Shown here piece by piece: positions 1-12,400 of a stretch of DNA of 64,000 nt. This stretch comes from Paratrimastix pyriformis. Taxonomy: Eukaryota; Preaxostyla; Paratrimastigidae. The DNA lies in NCBI GenBank assembly GCA_027972325.1, contig JAPMOS010000054.1, forward strand, positions 191,998 through 255,997, written 5' to 3'. Under the pieces are notes generated by a model. The model made no database searches, was not told the DNA's origin, and saw only the letters and a program-made list of their open reading frames with translations. The first letter of the stretch is position 1. Each line of letters begins with the position of its first letter. Both the position numbers and the translations under genes were made by a program.

Positions 1-466
1 AGCGAGGAGGCCTCGGTGTAGGCGGCGATGGCCTCCATGGCCACGTTGAAGTGGTTCCACTGGTTCCACTTCTCCCGGCGGTACTTCTCGGCCGCCTCGG
101 TGTGCTTGTAGTAGTTGGTCGTGCTCAGCTCGTCCAGCCCGGCCAGCACCTCCTTGTCTTGCATCAGCCGCTGCGGCAGGCGGGCAGGGGCGGGCGGGCA
201 GGGCGGGTGGGCAGGAAAGACCGGGCAGGTGAGCCGCCAGCCAAGCACACGGAAGGGCAAGTTTCTCCATGCGGGGGCCATGGGGAGAAGGGCACGCGGG
301 GATGGGGGGTGACGGACGTCCGCGAAGGGCATCTTGACGAGGGGCGCCGGGCTGGCGGGAGCGGCGGCAGCGCCAGGCTCAGCCGGGGCCGCGATGGCGG
401 CAGCGGTGGCGGGGCCCTCGACACCCGGGGCGGCCGCGCCCGCAGGGACGGCTCCCGCTTGCGGCG

Positions 467-500
<34 letters not shown>

Positions 501-3500
501 GTCGATGGCCTGGAGGCCCATCATCTCCATCTCGAGGCCCGAGAGCCCGCCCGCCTTGCGGGGCTCCTTGTTGATGCGCTCCATGTAGAAGGTGGCCGCG
601 ATCAGCTGTGGGGTAAGTCCAGCCCCGTGCAACCCCCACGCACCATCGACCAGCCGCCGATCGAGGTGAAGCACCCGGGCCGACGGCAAGGAGGAGGGGC
701 GTGGGCGTGGAGCAGCCGTGGGCGGGTGGGCGGGTGGGCGGGTGGGCATGGCGCGGACCCGAGCCACGTAGAAGATGCGCCAGTGGATCTTCTTGATGAC
801 GGGCACGTACATGTGGCACTCGTCGCTGACGTCCTGCGGGTAGCCGTGGCCCATGTCGCGGGCCATGTCGGGGGGCAGGTCCGAGGGCATGCTCGTGGGC
901 AGCCCGTCGGCCCCCAGCGGGCCGGCCCCCAGCAGCGGGTTCTGGGGCGGCTTGATGGCGATCTGCACCGCGAACAGCGGCCGCACCTCATTCTTGCCTG
1001 CGGGGGGGGGCGAGCAGCGCGCGAGGTGAGGCAAGGCAAAGATCAGGCAAGCGGGGCAGGGCAGGGCAGGGCAGGGCAGGGCAGGGCAGGGCAGGGCAGG
1101 GCAGGGCAGGGCAGGGCAGGGCAGGGCAGGGCAGGGCAGGGCAGGGCAGGGCAGGGCAGGGCAGGGCAGGGCAGGGCAGGGCAGGGCAGGGCAGGGCAGG
1201 GCAGGGCAGGGCAGGGCAGGGCAGGGCAGGGCAGGGCAGGGCAGGGCAGGGCAGCGGACCGTCGCCCACCACATGGGCGCGGAACTCCTGGATGGAGCGC
1301 CGGACGGACTGCTTCAGGGCCGCGTAGATCTGCCCAGCCCCACCACCACATCATGGCAAGGACCGGTTGGAGGGTTGCAGTGAGGAAGCAGAACACGGTG
1401 GGCGCCGGTCTCCCGAGGGAAGGCTGGTGGAAGGGTGTGCGGGGGCAGAGGGTGGGCGCGGAGCGGGGGCGGCAGCGGACCAGCTCGTCGACGGTGTCCT
1501 TGTAGAGGTACCACTGCTCCTGCACCTCCTCCCGCTCGTCGTCCCGGAAGAAGCGCTCGTAGACGGTGGTCAGGGTCGTCTCGATCTCCGTCCGGAAGCG
1601 GCCCATCCTGCGCAGCCCCGCCCAGACGGCCCAGAGACGGCCCAGAGACGGCCCAGACAGCCCAGACAGCCCAGACCCGCCCCCAAGGAACCGAAAGCGA
1701 TGGGCGGCCGGAAGGGGGGCAAGGGAGAAAGAGGGGCGAGGCTAGGCTAGGCTAGCCGGGGCGGGGGGCGGGGGGCGGGGGGCGGGGGGCGGGGGCGACG
1801 GACGCGCGCTGAGGCGGCATGCCTTCTGGACGGAGGAGAACTCGCCCCCGAGGCGCTCCTCCACCTGGACGATGCTCTGCACCAGGGTCGGCTTGGGCGG
1901 GATCCGGGCGCCCCCCGGCCCGGCCTTCCCTTCCCCGGCCGCAGCAGCCGCGGCGGCGGCGGCGGCGCGGGGGTGAGCCTCGGCCATGAGGCGGCTGCGG
2001 GCAGCGCGCTCCTCGGGGAGCTCGTCGGGGGCGGGGTACATGGTCTCGTCGTAGACCCGGCCCCGGTCGATGCGCACCATGGGCGCCAGGGCGATGTTCC
2101 GGCACACGTTGAGCACCTCCTCGTGGCCCCGCTGGAAGGCCGCGATGCACTGCAGACAGGCAGCCGCACCCACCGATCCGCACACCGCCCCCCACCGCCA
2201 CCACCCATCGGCAGCCGTGAGGGGACCGGTCGGGCGGCGGGCGGCTTGTGGTCAAGCCCTGAGCGCACGGGCTGGTGTCTGTGGCGCATTTGATCGTGCC
2301 TATATGGGCATGTATGGCGCATATATGGTGGTAGTGGTGGTGGTGGTGGTGGGGGTAGGGCAGCAGGGGCAACCCCGACGGACGGCGGCCACCTCGCGGC
2401 AGCGGTCGCGGGCCTCCTTGACGAAGTTGAGGATGTCCCGGGATGCCCAGGTGAGCCTGGAGAGGCCCATGGCGATCTTCTTGTCGAGCCACCGCATGCG
2501 GGTCGAGAAGAGCTCCTTCACCGAGAAGGCCTTCCCACCCCCCGGCGGGGCGGGCGCCGACTCGCGCGAGGCGGTCAGCGAGCTCAGGATCAGGTTGTAG
2601 TCTGCGCCCCCACCCACCCACCCACGCCCGCCCCACGGGAGGACGCCCGGACCCGTGAGGGCGATGCGAATGGCGAGTGGGGAATGGCGAGTGGGAGTGT
2701 GGGGAATGGCGCATGGAAGATGACGGGGCGAATCAGGCGGTCGGGGGGGCGTAGGCGTGGGGCCATGAGCGCGGACCGCGGACGAGCAGGAGGACCGACT
2801 CGCGGAAGACCCGCAGCTCGGCGGCCTGCTTGAAGAGCTCCAGGGCGTCGGGGGGCACGTTGAAGGTGGGGTGCTTCTGCCAGAAGTGGATCTCGTTGAA
2901 CAGGCACAGCAGCGTCCGGTCGAAGTTGTGCGCCAGGAAGCCCTGCTCGTCCCGCACCAGCAGCGAGGCCTTGGCCAGCCGGTCCCGCAGCGCAATCGGC
3001 TGCCCGGCCGGGGCGCCCAGGGCCGCCGGGCCCTCGTGGGGGTTGGGGGCGGCGGCGGCCTGGTGGGCCTGGGAGAGCTGCTGCACCCAGGCCTGGAACT
3101 TCTTGGTCTTGTCCAGCTCCAGGGCCGCCAGCAGCTGCTGGTAGTCGCGGATCGTCTGTGCGCCGCCCCAGGTGGTCGGTGGTCAGTCAGCCAGGGCCAG
3201 GCAAAGGGACGGGGCGAGGGGGGCACACGGGCCCCGGGATCCCCGAGGGGCGGGTGGCGTGTGCGTGGTGGGGCGTGCGGGGCCGGGGGTGGGGACGGGG
3301 CAGAGGCCGGTCGGGCAGACCTCCTCCTCGCCCTCGCAGAAGGGGATGACGACTTCCTGGGGGCCCTGGGGGGGCTCGCCCTCCTTGGGGGGCGGCGGCG
3401 GGGGCGGGTGGGCCAGCAGCTGGGCCTGGGCCCGGGTGGGGTGGGCCTTGGCGTAGGCCTGGAGCTGCTGGTACTGGCTGGTCAGCCGCTCGGCCAGGGT

Positions 3501-5926
3501 GTGGGCCCAGAACATGGACCCGCCGTAGTGGGGCATCATCCCGTGCAGCCGGGGCGGGCTGGCCTTGGCGTGCTCGTACTCGGCCTGCACCCGCTTCAGG
3601 TCCTGCAGCCCCCCACAACAACAACAACAACCACAACCACAACCACAACCACAGCCACAGCCACAGCCCGGACCGACGGGACGGGTCAACGACGACGGTG
3701 AGCGTGGGTGCGGGGGCTGCGGGGGCGCCTCTCTCGGGGCGGCGGGGCATGGCAGGCGGGCGGGGAGCGTGGGGCGGGGACCTTCTTGAAGAGCTCCCAG
3801 ATATACTCGCGGCGGCACTTGAGGAGGGCCGCCTCGATCTGGGGCCGCAGGGCGATCTGCTCGAAGGCCGCCAGCAGCTCGAGGGCCCCCTCGACCGAGG
3901 TGACCTGCTTGTGGAAGGCCGTCGCGATGATGTTCCTGCACGTCCGCCATGCCCACCCGACCCGACCCGACCCGACCCGACCCGACCCGACCCGACCCGA
4001 CCCGACCCGACCCGACCCGACCCGACCCGACCCGACCCGACCCGACCCGATGTAAAGCCCCAGGTCAGATCGAGGAGGGTAGATCGATGAAGGGCATGAA
4101 GGGCACCGTCCCCGGTGCTGTGCGGGGGGGCCGGGTTGCGGGGCGGGGCGGACGTGAGCATGGCCTCGAGGTCGCGGAGGCCGTCCTTGAAGAGGGCGAA
4201 GTCGTCCGCCCAGCGGGTCTCCTTGACGTCGAGCACGTTGTACTCGACCTTCTGCAGCTGCTGCAGGTTGCGGGCGAACTTGGCGAAGATCTCCTGGAAG
4301 CTCTGCTCGATGGCCACCCCGTGCGAGCCGGGGAAGGTCGGCATCCGGCTGGCCGCCAGCGCCCCGAACTGCAGCTGGCCCGAGCAGACCTGCTGCATCT
4401 CCCTGCAGGAGCAGCCCCCGCCAAAGAACAACGCATCGCCATCAGCCAGGGTGGTCGGAGGGGGGCGGGGTTGGTTGGGTGGATGGGCACGTGAGAGGGG
4501 ATGGGCACGTGATGGGGGATGGGGTGGATGGGGTGGATGGGGGCGCGGACTGGCAGCGCTGCATGAAGGCGTTGACGTGGGCGAAGATGGTGGCCGTGTC
4601 GAAGTCGAACGGGGCCCCGTTGGCGGCGGCCAGGTCGGCTGCCTGCTGGTAGATGCGGGCCCAGGCGTGGATGGCGCGGATGCTGTCCTTCAGGCGGCCC
4701 ATGGGCTCGTCGACCCGGCCCCCGAAGATGTCCTCGATGCTGATCGCCGCCCGGCATCGGTTGATGACCTCGTTGCTCACCTGGGGCCACACAGCCGGCG
4801 CGGCACACACAAGGAAACCGAGTGAGAAAGCGTGAGCTGCTGGGCTGGCGGACGCAGCGCACAAGGGGTCGGGTGCTGACGGCCAGTGGATGGGGGCAAG
4901 GCGAGGAGGGAAGGGGCGCGGGCGGGACCTTGGGGATGAGGGACTTCATGCGGGGCCGGTAGCCGGCGGCCAGCGTCCAGATGAAGCACACCACGTGCAT
5001 CACCCGGGGCAGGATGCCCGGGATCTCCTGCGGGCTCGCCTGGGCCAGCTTCTCGCAGGGCTCCTGGAGCAGCGTCAGGAAGCGGTGGTTCTCGACGGCT
5101 TCCGCGTGCGAGCGCTGTGTTCAATGGGAACCGGGGGTGGTTGGGAGTGGTGGATGGGTGAGGGGAGGCACGGCGGCACGGCGTGGGGATGAGGCGGGTC
5201 GGCAGAGGAGGGTGTTGCAGGGGCCGGGCCGTGCTGCTGCAGACCTGGATGCGGTCCTGGAGGAGCTGGAACTCCTCCACGTAGTGGGCCTTGGCCAGCC
5301 GGAGGAGGGTCACGATCCGGGTGACCTCGACCGAGTTGAGCTGCTTCAGGATGTTCGACAGGTCCACCGTCCGGTTCCGCCAGAACTCGATCTCGGCCAG
5401 GGGGCCCTGGGCCTCCATCGACTCGGAGGTCGTTGTGTCCTGCTCGCTCAGCACATCCTTGATCTGCCGCGTCCAGTGGATCAGGCAGGCTGTGCCACGC
5501 AGAGGTCGGGGTGGAATGGGGGCGGTGAATCTGTGCCCTGCCGGGAGCAGAACGACAGACCATAGAGACGGGAGCAGAGCTCCTTATCCTTGGACCCACG
5601 CTCGGGGTCGGAGACGTTCTCCGGAGGAATATACAAAACGGTGGTGCCCTCGAGTTTGTTGGCGATCTCAGTGAGGGCAGCCATCGAACGGTGCAAAGAG
5701 AGAAGAAAGTCTTTCCGCACACCTGAACAGCAAGGAAATATGTGAAAGGGACCCACACCCAGGAAGTGTGCAGACTCTCGGGCCAGGTGCGGTCTTCTAA
5801 AAACCGCGGAATGTATTGGTCACGAATCTCTTGAATTACCTGTGCGGCATGGTGCTCTGAGGATGGATCAGCCTCACTCCGTTGTTCTTGAGGAGGTCTT
5901 GTGGAGTCATCGGATCCGTAGTCCAT
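1..5926 (-). CDS. Axonemal-type dynein heavy chain, N-terminal tail (partial, spliced)
   Basis: Large ATPase motor subunit of flagellar dynein; only the N-terminal tail is in the window, and the gene runs off the left edge. The start is the ATG at 5926 (MDYGSDD...). Exons read on the minus strand carry the DHC_N1 tail signature: HWTRQIKDVL near 5470, then GPLAEIEFWRNRTVDLS and a LKQLNSVEV stretch at ~5400-5300, the region by which heavy chains associate with each other and with intermediate chains. Further tail exons continue at ~5100-4940, 4790-4560, 4410-4140, 3930-3790, 3600-3320, 3150-2750, 2580-2400, 2160-1800, 1600-1480, 1320-1260, 1000-760 and 600-300. A run of about ten Gln is encoded by CAG codons at ~467-501. 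Introns hold tandem repeats such as (GGGCA)n and (CCCGA)n. No AAA module is present here, so the dynein subclass (outer or inner arm) cannot be set from the tail alone. The family assignment is firm, the exon ends approximate. Confidence 0.85.
467..501 (-). repeat. CAG/CTG trinucleotide run encoding poly-Gln in the dynein tail
   Basis: CTG repeats on the plus strand read as CAG (Gln) in the frame of the dynein exon, giving about ten Gln followed by Pro/Ala-rich residues. It lies in a low-complexity insert of the tail, not in a conserved helix. The frame is consistent with the flanking residues (LQAID before, PPQAGA after). Confidence 0.7.
1053..1254. repeat. (GGGCA)n pentanucleotide tandem repeat, ~40 copies, intronic
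   Basis: Almost perfect GGGCA units lie between the dynein exon ending near 1000 and the one at 1260-1320. On the transcribed (minus) strand the unit reads TGCCC. The long Cys/Pro/Ala/Leu reading frames across it are artefacts of the repeat. Confidence 0.95.
1752..1796. repeat. (GGGGGGC)n G-rich repeat, intronic
   Basis: About five units of six Gs plus C lie in a gene 1 intron, next to GGCTA-like repeats at ~1738-1755. The plus strand is a strong G-quadruplex candidate; on the sense strand of the gene it is C-rich. Confidence 0.85.
3956..4050. repeat. (CCCGA)n pentanucleotide repeat, intronic
   Basis: Nineteen perfect CCCGA units lie in a gene 1 intron. The same unit recurs as a short run at ~10106-10130 in an intron of gene 3, so one motif has expanded independently or been copied in two genes. 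Confidence 0.95.
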
Positions 5927-6029
5927 CCTGGGGTCGCGGGGCGTGTTTCCCGTTCAAAACGGGATTTTACGCTATAACCGCGGTGAATTGGACTGTGCCG
6001 TTCGTTTCAGGCGCGCCAGATATCGATCG
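5927..6029. promoter_or_regulatory. Divergent (bidirectional) promoter region between dynein and ankyrin genes
   Basis: Only 103 bases separate the start codons of the minus-strand dynein (5926) and the plus-strand ankyrin gene (6030). The interval is more AT-rich than the flanking genes and holds a perfect inverted repeat at 5949-5963: CCCGTT, a 3-base spacer, then AACGGG. A shared regulatory region is inferred from the geometry; no TATA box is evident. Confidence 0.55.
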
Positions 6030-9000
6030 ATGATCACCGATCTTGCGGAGCCGGCCTCTGATCTCTATTTTGCAGCGAGTAGCGGCGATGAAGACCGCGT
6101 CGCTCGTCTTCTCCGGGATCCCAAAAACGAGAAAATCATCAACGAGTCATTCCAACTCAAGGTCAGTGTCTTCAGGCGGCATGGTGGCATTTGCCTCTCA
6201 ATCAATTTTATTAGGTTGAAGGGCGAGAGTGTTTGCCCTCGCAGATGTCCCGAGTCAATGCTCTTCACATTGCCGCCGCCCAGGGTTACGTCGGGGTTGT
6301 TCGCGCTCTCTTGCGGTCGTCGACCTTGGATGTGAACAAAATTACCGACAAGAAGCGTTTTCGGAAGACGCCTTCTTCCCGTCTGGCGGGCGGGGACCCT
6401 CGCGACCTCTTGCACAACATCCAAGTCCAAAAGACGGCCCTCCATGTCTGCAGCCCCGCGTCCTCACCTGACCCTCACCCGCCCGTTCGTTCGTCTCCCC
6501 CTTGGGACTGGGACAGCTTGCCGTCGAAGGCGGCCACACCGAGGTGGTTGAGGCCCTCCTGCAGGACCCCCGCATCGACGTCAACGCCGTCCGTCCTCCC
6601 AGCCCGGCGATGGAAGGCCCATCGGGGGGGGGGGGGGGTGCCCCAGTGTCCACGGACGGGTGCTCATGGGTTTGGGTGTCCCCCCGGGTGCGGGGCAGCA
6701 ATCCTTCGAGAACTGGAAGGTGGTCTTCGCGCGGCTCAGCCGGAAGGAGCACCACAAGATCCAGCGGTGCCCCGTCCACATGGCGGCCTTCCTGGGCTAC
6801 CTGCCCATCGTCCGCATGCTGGTCGAGCACCCCATGTACAACCCGCGCCTCCCCTCCAAGTCCGCGGCCCCCCACAGCCACCACCACCACCACCACCACC
6901 CCCTGTCCACTAACCGCCGCCCGACCCTGACGGGGCAGCCCACCGCGGCCCCGCCACAGCCGTCTGGCCGCCTTTCCCTTGTTCACGTCTGTGTCTGTGC
7001 GTCGGCCTGGGCGGGGCGGGTGCAGGGAGAAGCGGGTGGCGAAGGAGTGGACCGACGAGCAGCGGCCCATCAACGGCAGCAGCAAGCGCAAGGAGGAGCA
7101 CCTGAAGGACCCCATCCACTGGGCCGCCCAGGGCGGCCACGTCGAGGTGCTCCGCTTCCTGATGGCCCACGGGGCCGACGTCAACTCGTCCGCCCCCTGC
7201 TCCGCCCCAGCCCCTCCGATCCCCTGTCGACATCCCCCCCTGCCGGCCTCACATCCCCTCCTGCCGGCCTCACATCCTGTGGACATCCCTCCCGCCGACG
7301 TCAACGCTCTCGGCCCCAGCCCCGCCTGTTCATGGCCCACCCTGATGTCCCCCTGTGTGCGTGATGTCCTTGTGTCCCTGTGTCCCTGTGTCCTTGTGTC
7401 CTTGTGTCCTTGTGTCCTTGTCCCTTTCTGTGCGTGGGTGCGGGTGCGGGTGCCAGGCGGTCGCGGTACTTCTACGAGCACTGCGTCTTCCGGATCTACC
7501 CCGAGCTGAACACGGCCGCCTTCGAGGTGGTCCAGTCGTCGGGGGGCGACTACGTGCCCCACCAGTGCCCCGTCCACCTGGCCGCCCGCAAGGGGCACAT
7601 CGACGCCCTCCGGCTGCTCCTCGCCGACCCGCGCACCCGCAACGACATCCCCCTCTGGAACGGTCGCACCGTCCGCGAGCCCCCCGGCCCCCCCAACCCC
7701 ATCCCAACTCCCCTCTGGCTCCGCTCGGCGCACTCACTCCTCGTGGGCTGGTTTGGCCTGACGCGTCGGGGCGTGTGTGTGGGCAGCTGCTGGACGAGGC
7801 CCAGGCGACGCAGGCCCCCGAGGGCGAGGCCAAGCGGGCCGTGTGCAAGCTGGTCGAGGACCACCTCAACGGGATCCCCATCGAGGCCCCCACCGACGCG
7901 CCCTTTGCCCAGGGCTCCCTCTCCTCCGTCCTCAGCGCCGAGCCGGCCGCCCCCGCCGCCGCGACCGCCCCCGCCCCCGCCCCCGCCGCCGAGGGGACCA
8001 CCTTCAGCTACGGGGCCGACCCCGAACCCACCGCCCCGGCCACCGCCCCGGCCGCCCCGGCGCCCCCTCCCGCAAACGGTCTGCATCGTCCCCGGCCCTG
8101 CTCGTCGGGCTTCCCCTTGCTGGAGTGGCGTCGCTTTGATGGTCTCCTTCCCTCTCTGCCCCCCCGGACGGCCCTGACCCCCCGTTCTTCTTCCGCTCCT
8201 GCCCTGCTGCTGCAGACGCCCCGCTGCTGCAGTTCGGGGCGCCGGCCCCGGCCCCCGCCGCGGCCTCGCTGCTGAGCAGCATCAACGCCCCGCCCTCCTT
8301 CGCGTACGCCTCGGCGGCGGCCGTGCCGCCCAGCGACCACCTGCTCTTCGCCCTGACGGCCCCCGCGGGCGCCACCGTGACGCCCCCGGCCTCGGCGGGC
8401 TCGGTGGAGGCCCCCGCACCGGCCTCCGGCGCCCCGGCCCCGCAGCCCTCGAACGACCTGACCTCCCTCTGGTCGGCCTTCTCCATCTCGGGCCCCGCGG
8501 CCCCCGCCGGCTCGGCGGCCCCCGCGGCCCCCGCGGCCCCCAACCCGTTCGACTTCCCCGCGCCCACGTCTCAGGCCCCCCAGGTCCGCCCCGGCCCAAA
8601 AGACACTCCAAGCCTTCTGCCATGCCTCGACCCGTACCCCGGCCGTGCCCGGCTGCCGACGGGTTCCCATCTCGGGATCTTCTCCTCGGCTGTGCGGGCC
8701 CCGGCTGGGTGCTTGTCTGCTCGCTGCTGGGGGGCCGGGGGCGCAGAGTGTGGCCCAGTGGGAGGCGGGCCGGCTGCAGCTCGAGTCGCACCACCTCACC
8801 GAGCAGCGCCAGAGCGGCGCCCGCGGTCCGCCCGCCCTCATTGCGCCCCCCCCCCCCCCCCCCCCCGCAGCCCTCCCCTCCCTGCATCCCTCTGCCCCTC
8901 CCTGCATCCCTCTGCCCCTCCCTGCATCCCTCTGCCGCCCGCATCCCTTCCTGCATCCCTTCCTGCATCCCTGCCTGCATCCCTGCCTGCATTCCTCCCT

Positions 9001-9064
9001 CGCGGCTCGGCGGTTGACCCGACCCCCCGCTGCGGGTGATGCAGGCGACCTGGGCTTCCACTAA
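6030..9064 (+). CDS. Ankyrin-repeat protein, spliced
   Basis: Scaffold-type protein built of ankyrin repeats; no catalytic domain is seen. The start is the ATG at 6030 (MITDLAEPASDLYFAASSGD). Exon 1 ends at 6161 (donor GTCAGT), and the acceptor at 6214 keeps the frame. Ankyrin units: NALHIAAAQGYVGVVRALL (~6255), TALH joined across an intron to LAVEGGHTEVVEALLQDP (~6435/6520), CPVHMAAFLGYLPIVRMLV (~6770), DPIHWAAQGGHVEVLRFLMAHGADVN (~7110; quoted in part) and CPVHLAARKGHIDALRLLLADP (~7570). From ~7790 the protein turns into an Ala/Pro/Ser-rich low-complexity tail (~7800-8600). Two short last exons follow (SVAQWEAGRLQLESHHLTEQ near 8740, then GDLGFH and TAA at 9062-9064). Donors are mostly GTCCGC or GTCTGC. 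The partner and process are unknown. Confidence 0.8.
7364..7430. repeat. (TGTGTCCCT/TGTGTCCTT)n tandem repeat, intronic
   Basis: A 9-base unit is repeated about seven times in the ankyrin-gene intron between the exons ending near 7189 and starting near 7460. It lies just upstream of the polypyrimidine/acceptor region. Confidence 0.85.
8846..9000. repeat. Poly-C run followed by CCCTGCATCCCT repeats, intronic
   Basis: A run of about 20 C is followed by imperfect CTGCATCCCT units in the last intron of the ankyrin gene, before the short terminal exon. Confidence 0.85.
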
Positions 9065-9487
9065 GTCGCCCTCACGCGCATCGCCGCCACTTCGCGCCTC
9101 GTGACTGCCCGCCGGTGGCCGTCGATGGGACGATGGATCGGCTCTTCTCTCCCCTCCCTCCCTCTCCCGCCCAAGTGAGTGTATTTTGTTTTTCGTGTGC
9201 GCTTCTTCGGTCTTGACTGGGCACTTACGTCCTGTGCAACGAGACCCGGGAAGGAAAAGAGGGGGGTGTGAGAGAGATCGGAGGTGGCGATGGTGACCGA
9301 CTCACGCTGCTTCGGTCGGGCCGTCGGCGAGGTTCCGAGAAGGAATTCGTGCCGACGACCTAACACTTCCGCCATCCATCTGGGCCAAAAGCAACGCGCG
9401 CCGTCCACAACGGGAGAACCCGGGGGGATAGTAGCTATCTCAGCTGGGAAAAATCGAAAAGCTTGGTGGAATCGTCGGTCAAAAAGG
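9065..9487. other. Intergenic region between the ankyrin and LPA1-like kinase genes
   Basis: Lower GC than the flanking genes, with no convincing coding exon. The frame of the following kinase gene stays open back to about 9284 and contains an upstream ATG at 9290, so the kinase N-terminus could be longer than annotated. The rest presumably holds the 3' UTR of gene 2 and the promoter of gene 3. Confidence 0.5.
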
Positions 9488-12400
9488 ATGCTGGCGCCCC
9501 GGCAAAGTGGGTCAGAGAAACCCAAGGGCGATGAAATTGATGGAGTCCCAGCTGCCCGACGAGTTCCGATCCGGTCGAAGGACGGGCCCGGCAGCAAGTA
9601 CGACTATGTGAAAGTTCTCATCCATCTCAAGGAGGGGCACTACTACGTTTTATCGCGGTTTCTGATCTCGCGTGCCCTTGAAACGATTCAGGTCTGTGGG
9701 GTGACCACGAGCGCGCCGACACGACCACCGGGTAGATTCCACTCAGTGATGCCCAGCTGATCTCGCTTTCGCTGAAGAAGGAGCTCGTGGACCGGAACCT
9801 CCTGAACATCTCACAGCACGACATGGACCAGTGGCTGGTGTGGCTGCTGGCTGTGCACGGGTACGACCAGCCGTACTTCCCCCGGTACCGGATGATGGGG
9901 GCCTTCTACCAGCACCGCATCCCGCTGGTGGTGCTCATCGCGGGCACGGGGGCCGTGGCCAAGTCGACCATCGCCACCCAGCTGGCCCACAGGCTCAACC
10001 TGCCCAACGTCCTGCAGACCGACCTCGTCTACGACATCATCGGGTCCGGGCCGGCCCTCCCACGCCCCCACGCCCCCCCACCCCCCCCCCCCCCCCCCCC
10101 ACCCCCCACCCGACCCGACCCGACCCGACCCATGCTGCTCTGGTGTTCGACTGGACGCGGAGGGCTTCACTGTGCGTCTGGTCCCGGGGTCGGGCACGGG
10201 GCACTGTACATGGGGCACGGGGCACGGGGCACGGGGCACGGGGCACGGGGCACGCAGGGGCGAGGGGCCCTCGCTGTGGGAGATGCGCTTCGAGCGGGAC
10301 GAGGACTTCCTGGCCGAGTACAGGCGCCGCGCTCGCCTCGTCCGCCAGGGTCCGCGGTGATCCCCTGTGCAGACGGCGCCTTCTCATCCGTCGCGGTGGC
10401 GGTGGGGTGGTGTGTGCGTGGGCCGTGGCGGGGCCGCAGGGGTGGACTACGACATGCACAAGGCCCTGAAGGAGGGCAAGCCAATCATCATCGAGGGCTC
10501 GTACGTTGACCCGGCCCTCTACGCGCCCTTCTTCGACCCGGCCCTCTCGGCCGCCGCCCTGGGCCCGGCCCAGCCCCTCGGCCCCCCGGCACCGGCCCGC
10601 CACCTGCTGTCCTTCTTCACCCCCGACTCGGCCTGGAGCTCCTCCCCGGCCGCGGGGGCCGCCCAGCTGGTCAGTCCCACCCATCGCCATCGTGCCGGTT
10701 GCCATGTCGCGGTGCCCCCTGGATGCGCCGTCGCAGTGGGCCCCCCGCTCACGGATTCCGGGTGCCCATCGTTGACGTGTGACGTCGTCGCCCCCCTCGC
10801 CCCCCCACACGCACACACACACACACACGCACATGTACAGACGCAAAACCCATTCGTGCTGTCTCTTCGAGCTCTCCGTTTTTCTATTTTCCCTTCCTGT
10901 TTGACGCGCACCCGCACCCGCACGCGCGTATGACACGCACTCGCTCATCCATCCCGGTCCTCCACCCGTCCTTCGCATCATCGCTAGGGACCGGGCGTGG
11001 TGCCGCTGGCGGACGAGCCTCCCCCGGCGATGACCTGCCGGCCGCTGCCCCGGCCGCCGCAGCAGCCGCACGAGGCCCAGACGCCCCTCTCGCTCTCGGC
11101 GACCCCCACCAACAGCCGGACGCCCCTGGTGGACCTGCCCCCGGCCCTGCTCACCTCCCCGCCACCCGCCCGAGGCCGTCGGCCCCGCCCTCCAGCGCGC
11201 CCTCGCCGCCGCCAGCAACCTGGCCCTCCCCCAGGCCGCCGCCGCCGCGGGCGCCCAACTGCAGGCCCAGCCCAACCTGGCCCGCTCGCCGGCGCCCATC
11301 TCCCTCCTCCTCGCCCCCTCCTCCTCCTCCTCCACCACCACCACCACCACAACGGCTGCTCCTCCCCTCACATCCGTGCCGTCCCTGTCCGTGGCCAAGA
11401 GCCCCCCGCCAGCCCCCAGCAGCGCGGCCGCCCCAGGTGCGCCGGGGGCACCCCAGCCCCAGCCCCAGCCCCAGCCCCAGCCCCAGCCCCAGCCCCGGGG
11501 TCACGCGGCCCATCGCGGTCGCCGTCCCACTCGCCGCCTCAAGGCCAGCCGGCCCTGCCTGTCCGTGCTCCTGCCGACCCGCTGAAGACGGCGTCCCCGT
11601 CCCAGCTGCAGGCGCGCCCGCATCGGCCCAGGCCCCGCCAACAGGCTCCCCCGCAGCCTTCCCCGCCCACCGCGGGCCAGCCTCCTCTCCCTCCCCTCCC
11701 TCCCCCCTCCCCGCTCCAGGCCATCCGCCCGCCATCGGGCGCCCCCGCTGGCCCGGTCGAGCCGGAGTATCTCAGCCTGGCCACCCTGCGCTCCCTCGTC
11801 AAGGGTGCCGCCCCGACCAGCCCCGACCAGCGCTCGGGCGAAGGTCACTCATGGCGCCCCCTCCCTGGCAGGGTGGAGGGAGGGAGCAGGCGGCTGTTGG
11901 TGGGAGGGTGAGCTGTCCCGTCTCACCACCGCGTCTCGGGGCTGCCTCGCTTCGCTTCGCTTCGGTGTCTGGTGGGCCTCGCGGGGCTCCGGGTTTGGGG
12001 GTGGCGCAGGCTTCCCGGGGGTGAAGGCCGTTGCGGTTGCGTACATCCTGCGCGGGACGGCCGAGTCACAGCGGGTCCTCCTGGACGGGTGGCTCACGGC
12101 CCACCACGACCAGGCCGTGGTTCGTCCCCGCCACCGCCACTGCCCCTGTACTGTCCCAGCCACACGGCCCGACTGCTTTCTCCGAGTGGGCGGCTGACTG
12201 ACAGCGGGCCGGGGGGCGGGGTTTGGGTCGTTGTTGCGGCAGGCGTTCGGGGCCACCCGGGCCGAGCAGAGCCGCGAGGCGCAGCGGCGTTTCGATGTGC
12301 TCCAGGTCGGTCGCCGTCTGCTGGCCGCCGCCCCCCGTCGCTCCTCTCTGGGGCCCGTCTTGACCGACCTTCTTTGGCTGCCCCGTCGTCCTGACTGTGC

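Noticed and set aside
1043-1606. Long open frames made of Ala/Leu/Pro/Cys repeats over (GGGCA)n
   Set aside because: A pentanucleotide repeat without stops is open in several frames at once; the real dynein exons lie on either side.
9061-9597. Minus-strand open frame between genes 2 and 3
   Set aside because: No recognisable domain, and it overlaps the start of the kinase gene, whose exon 1 is supported by family similarity.
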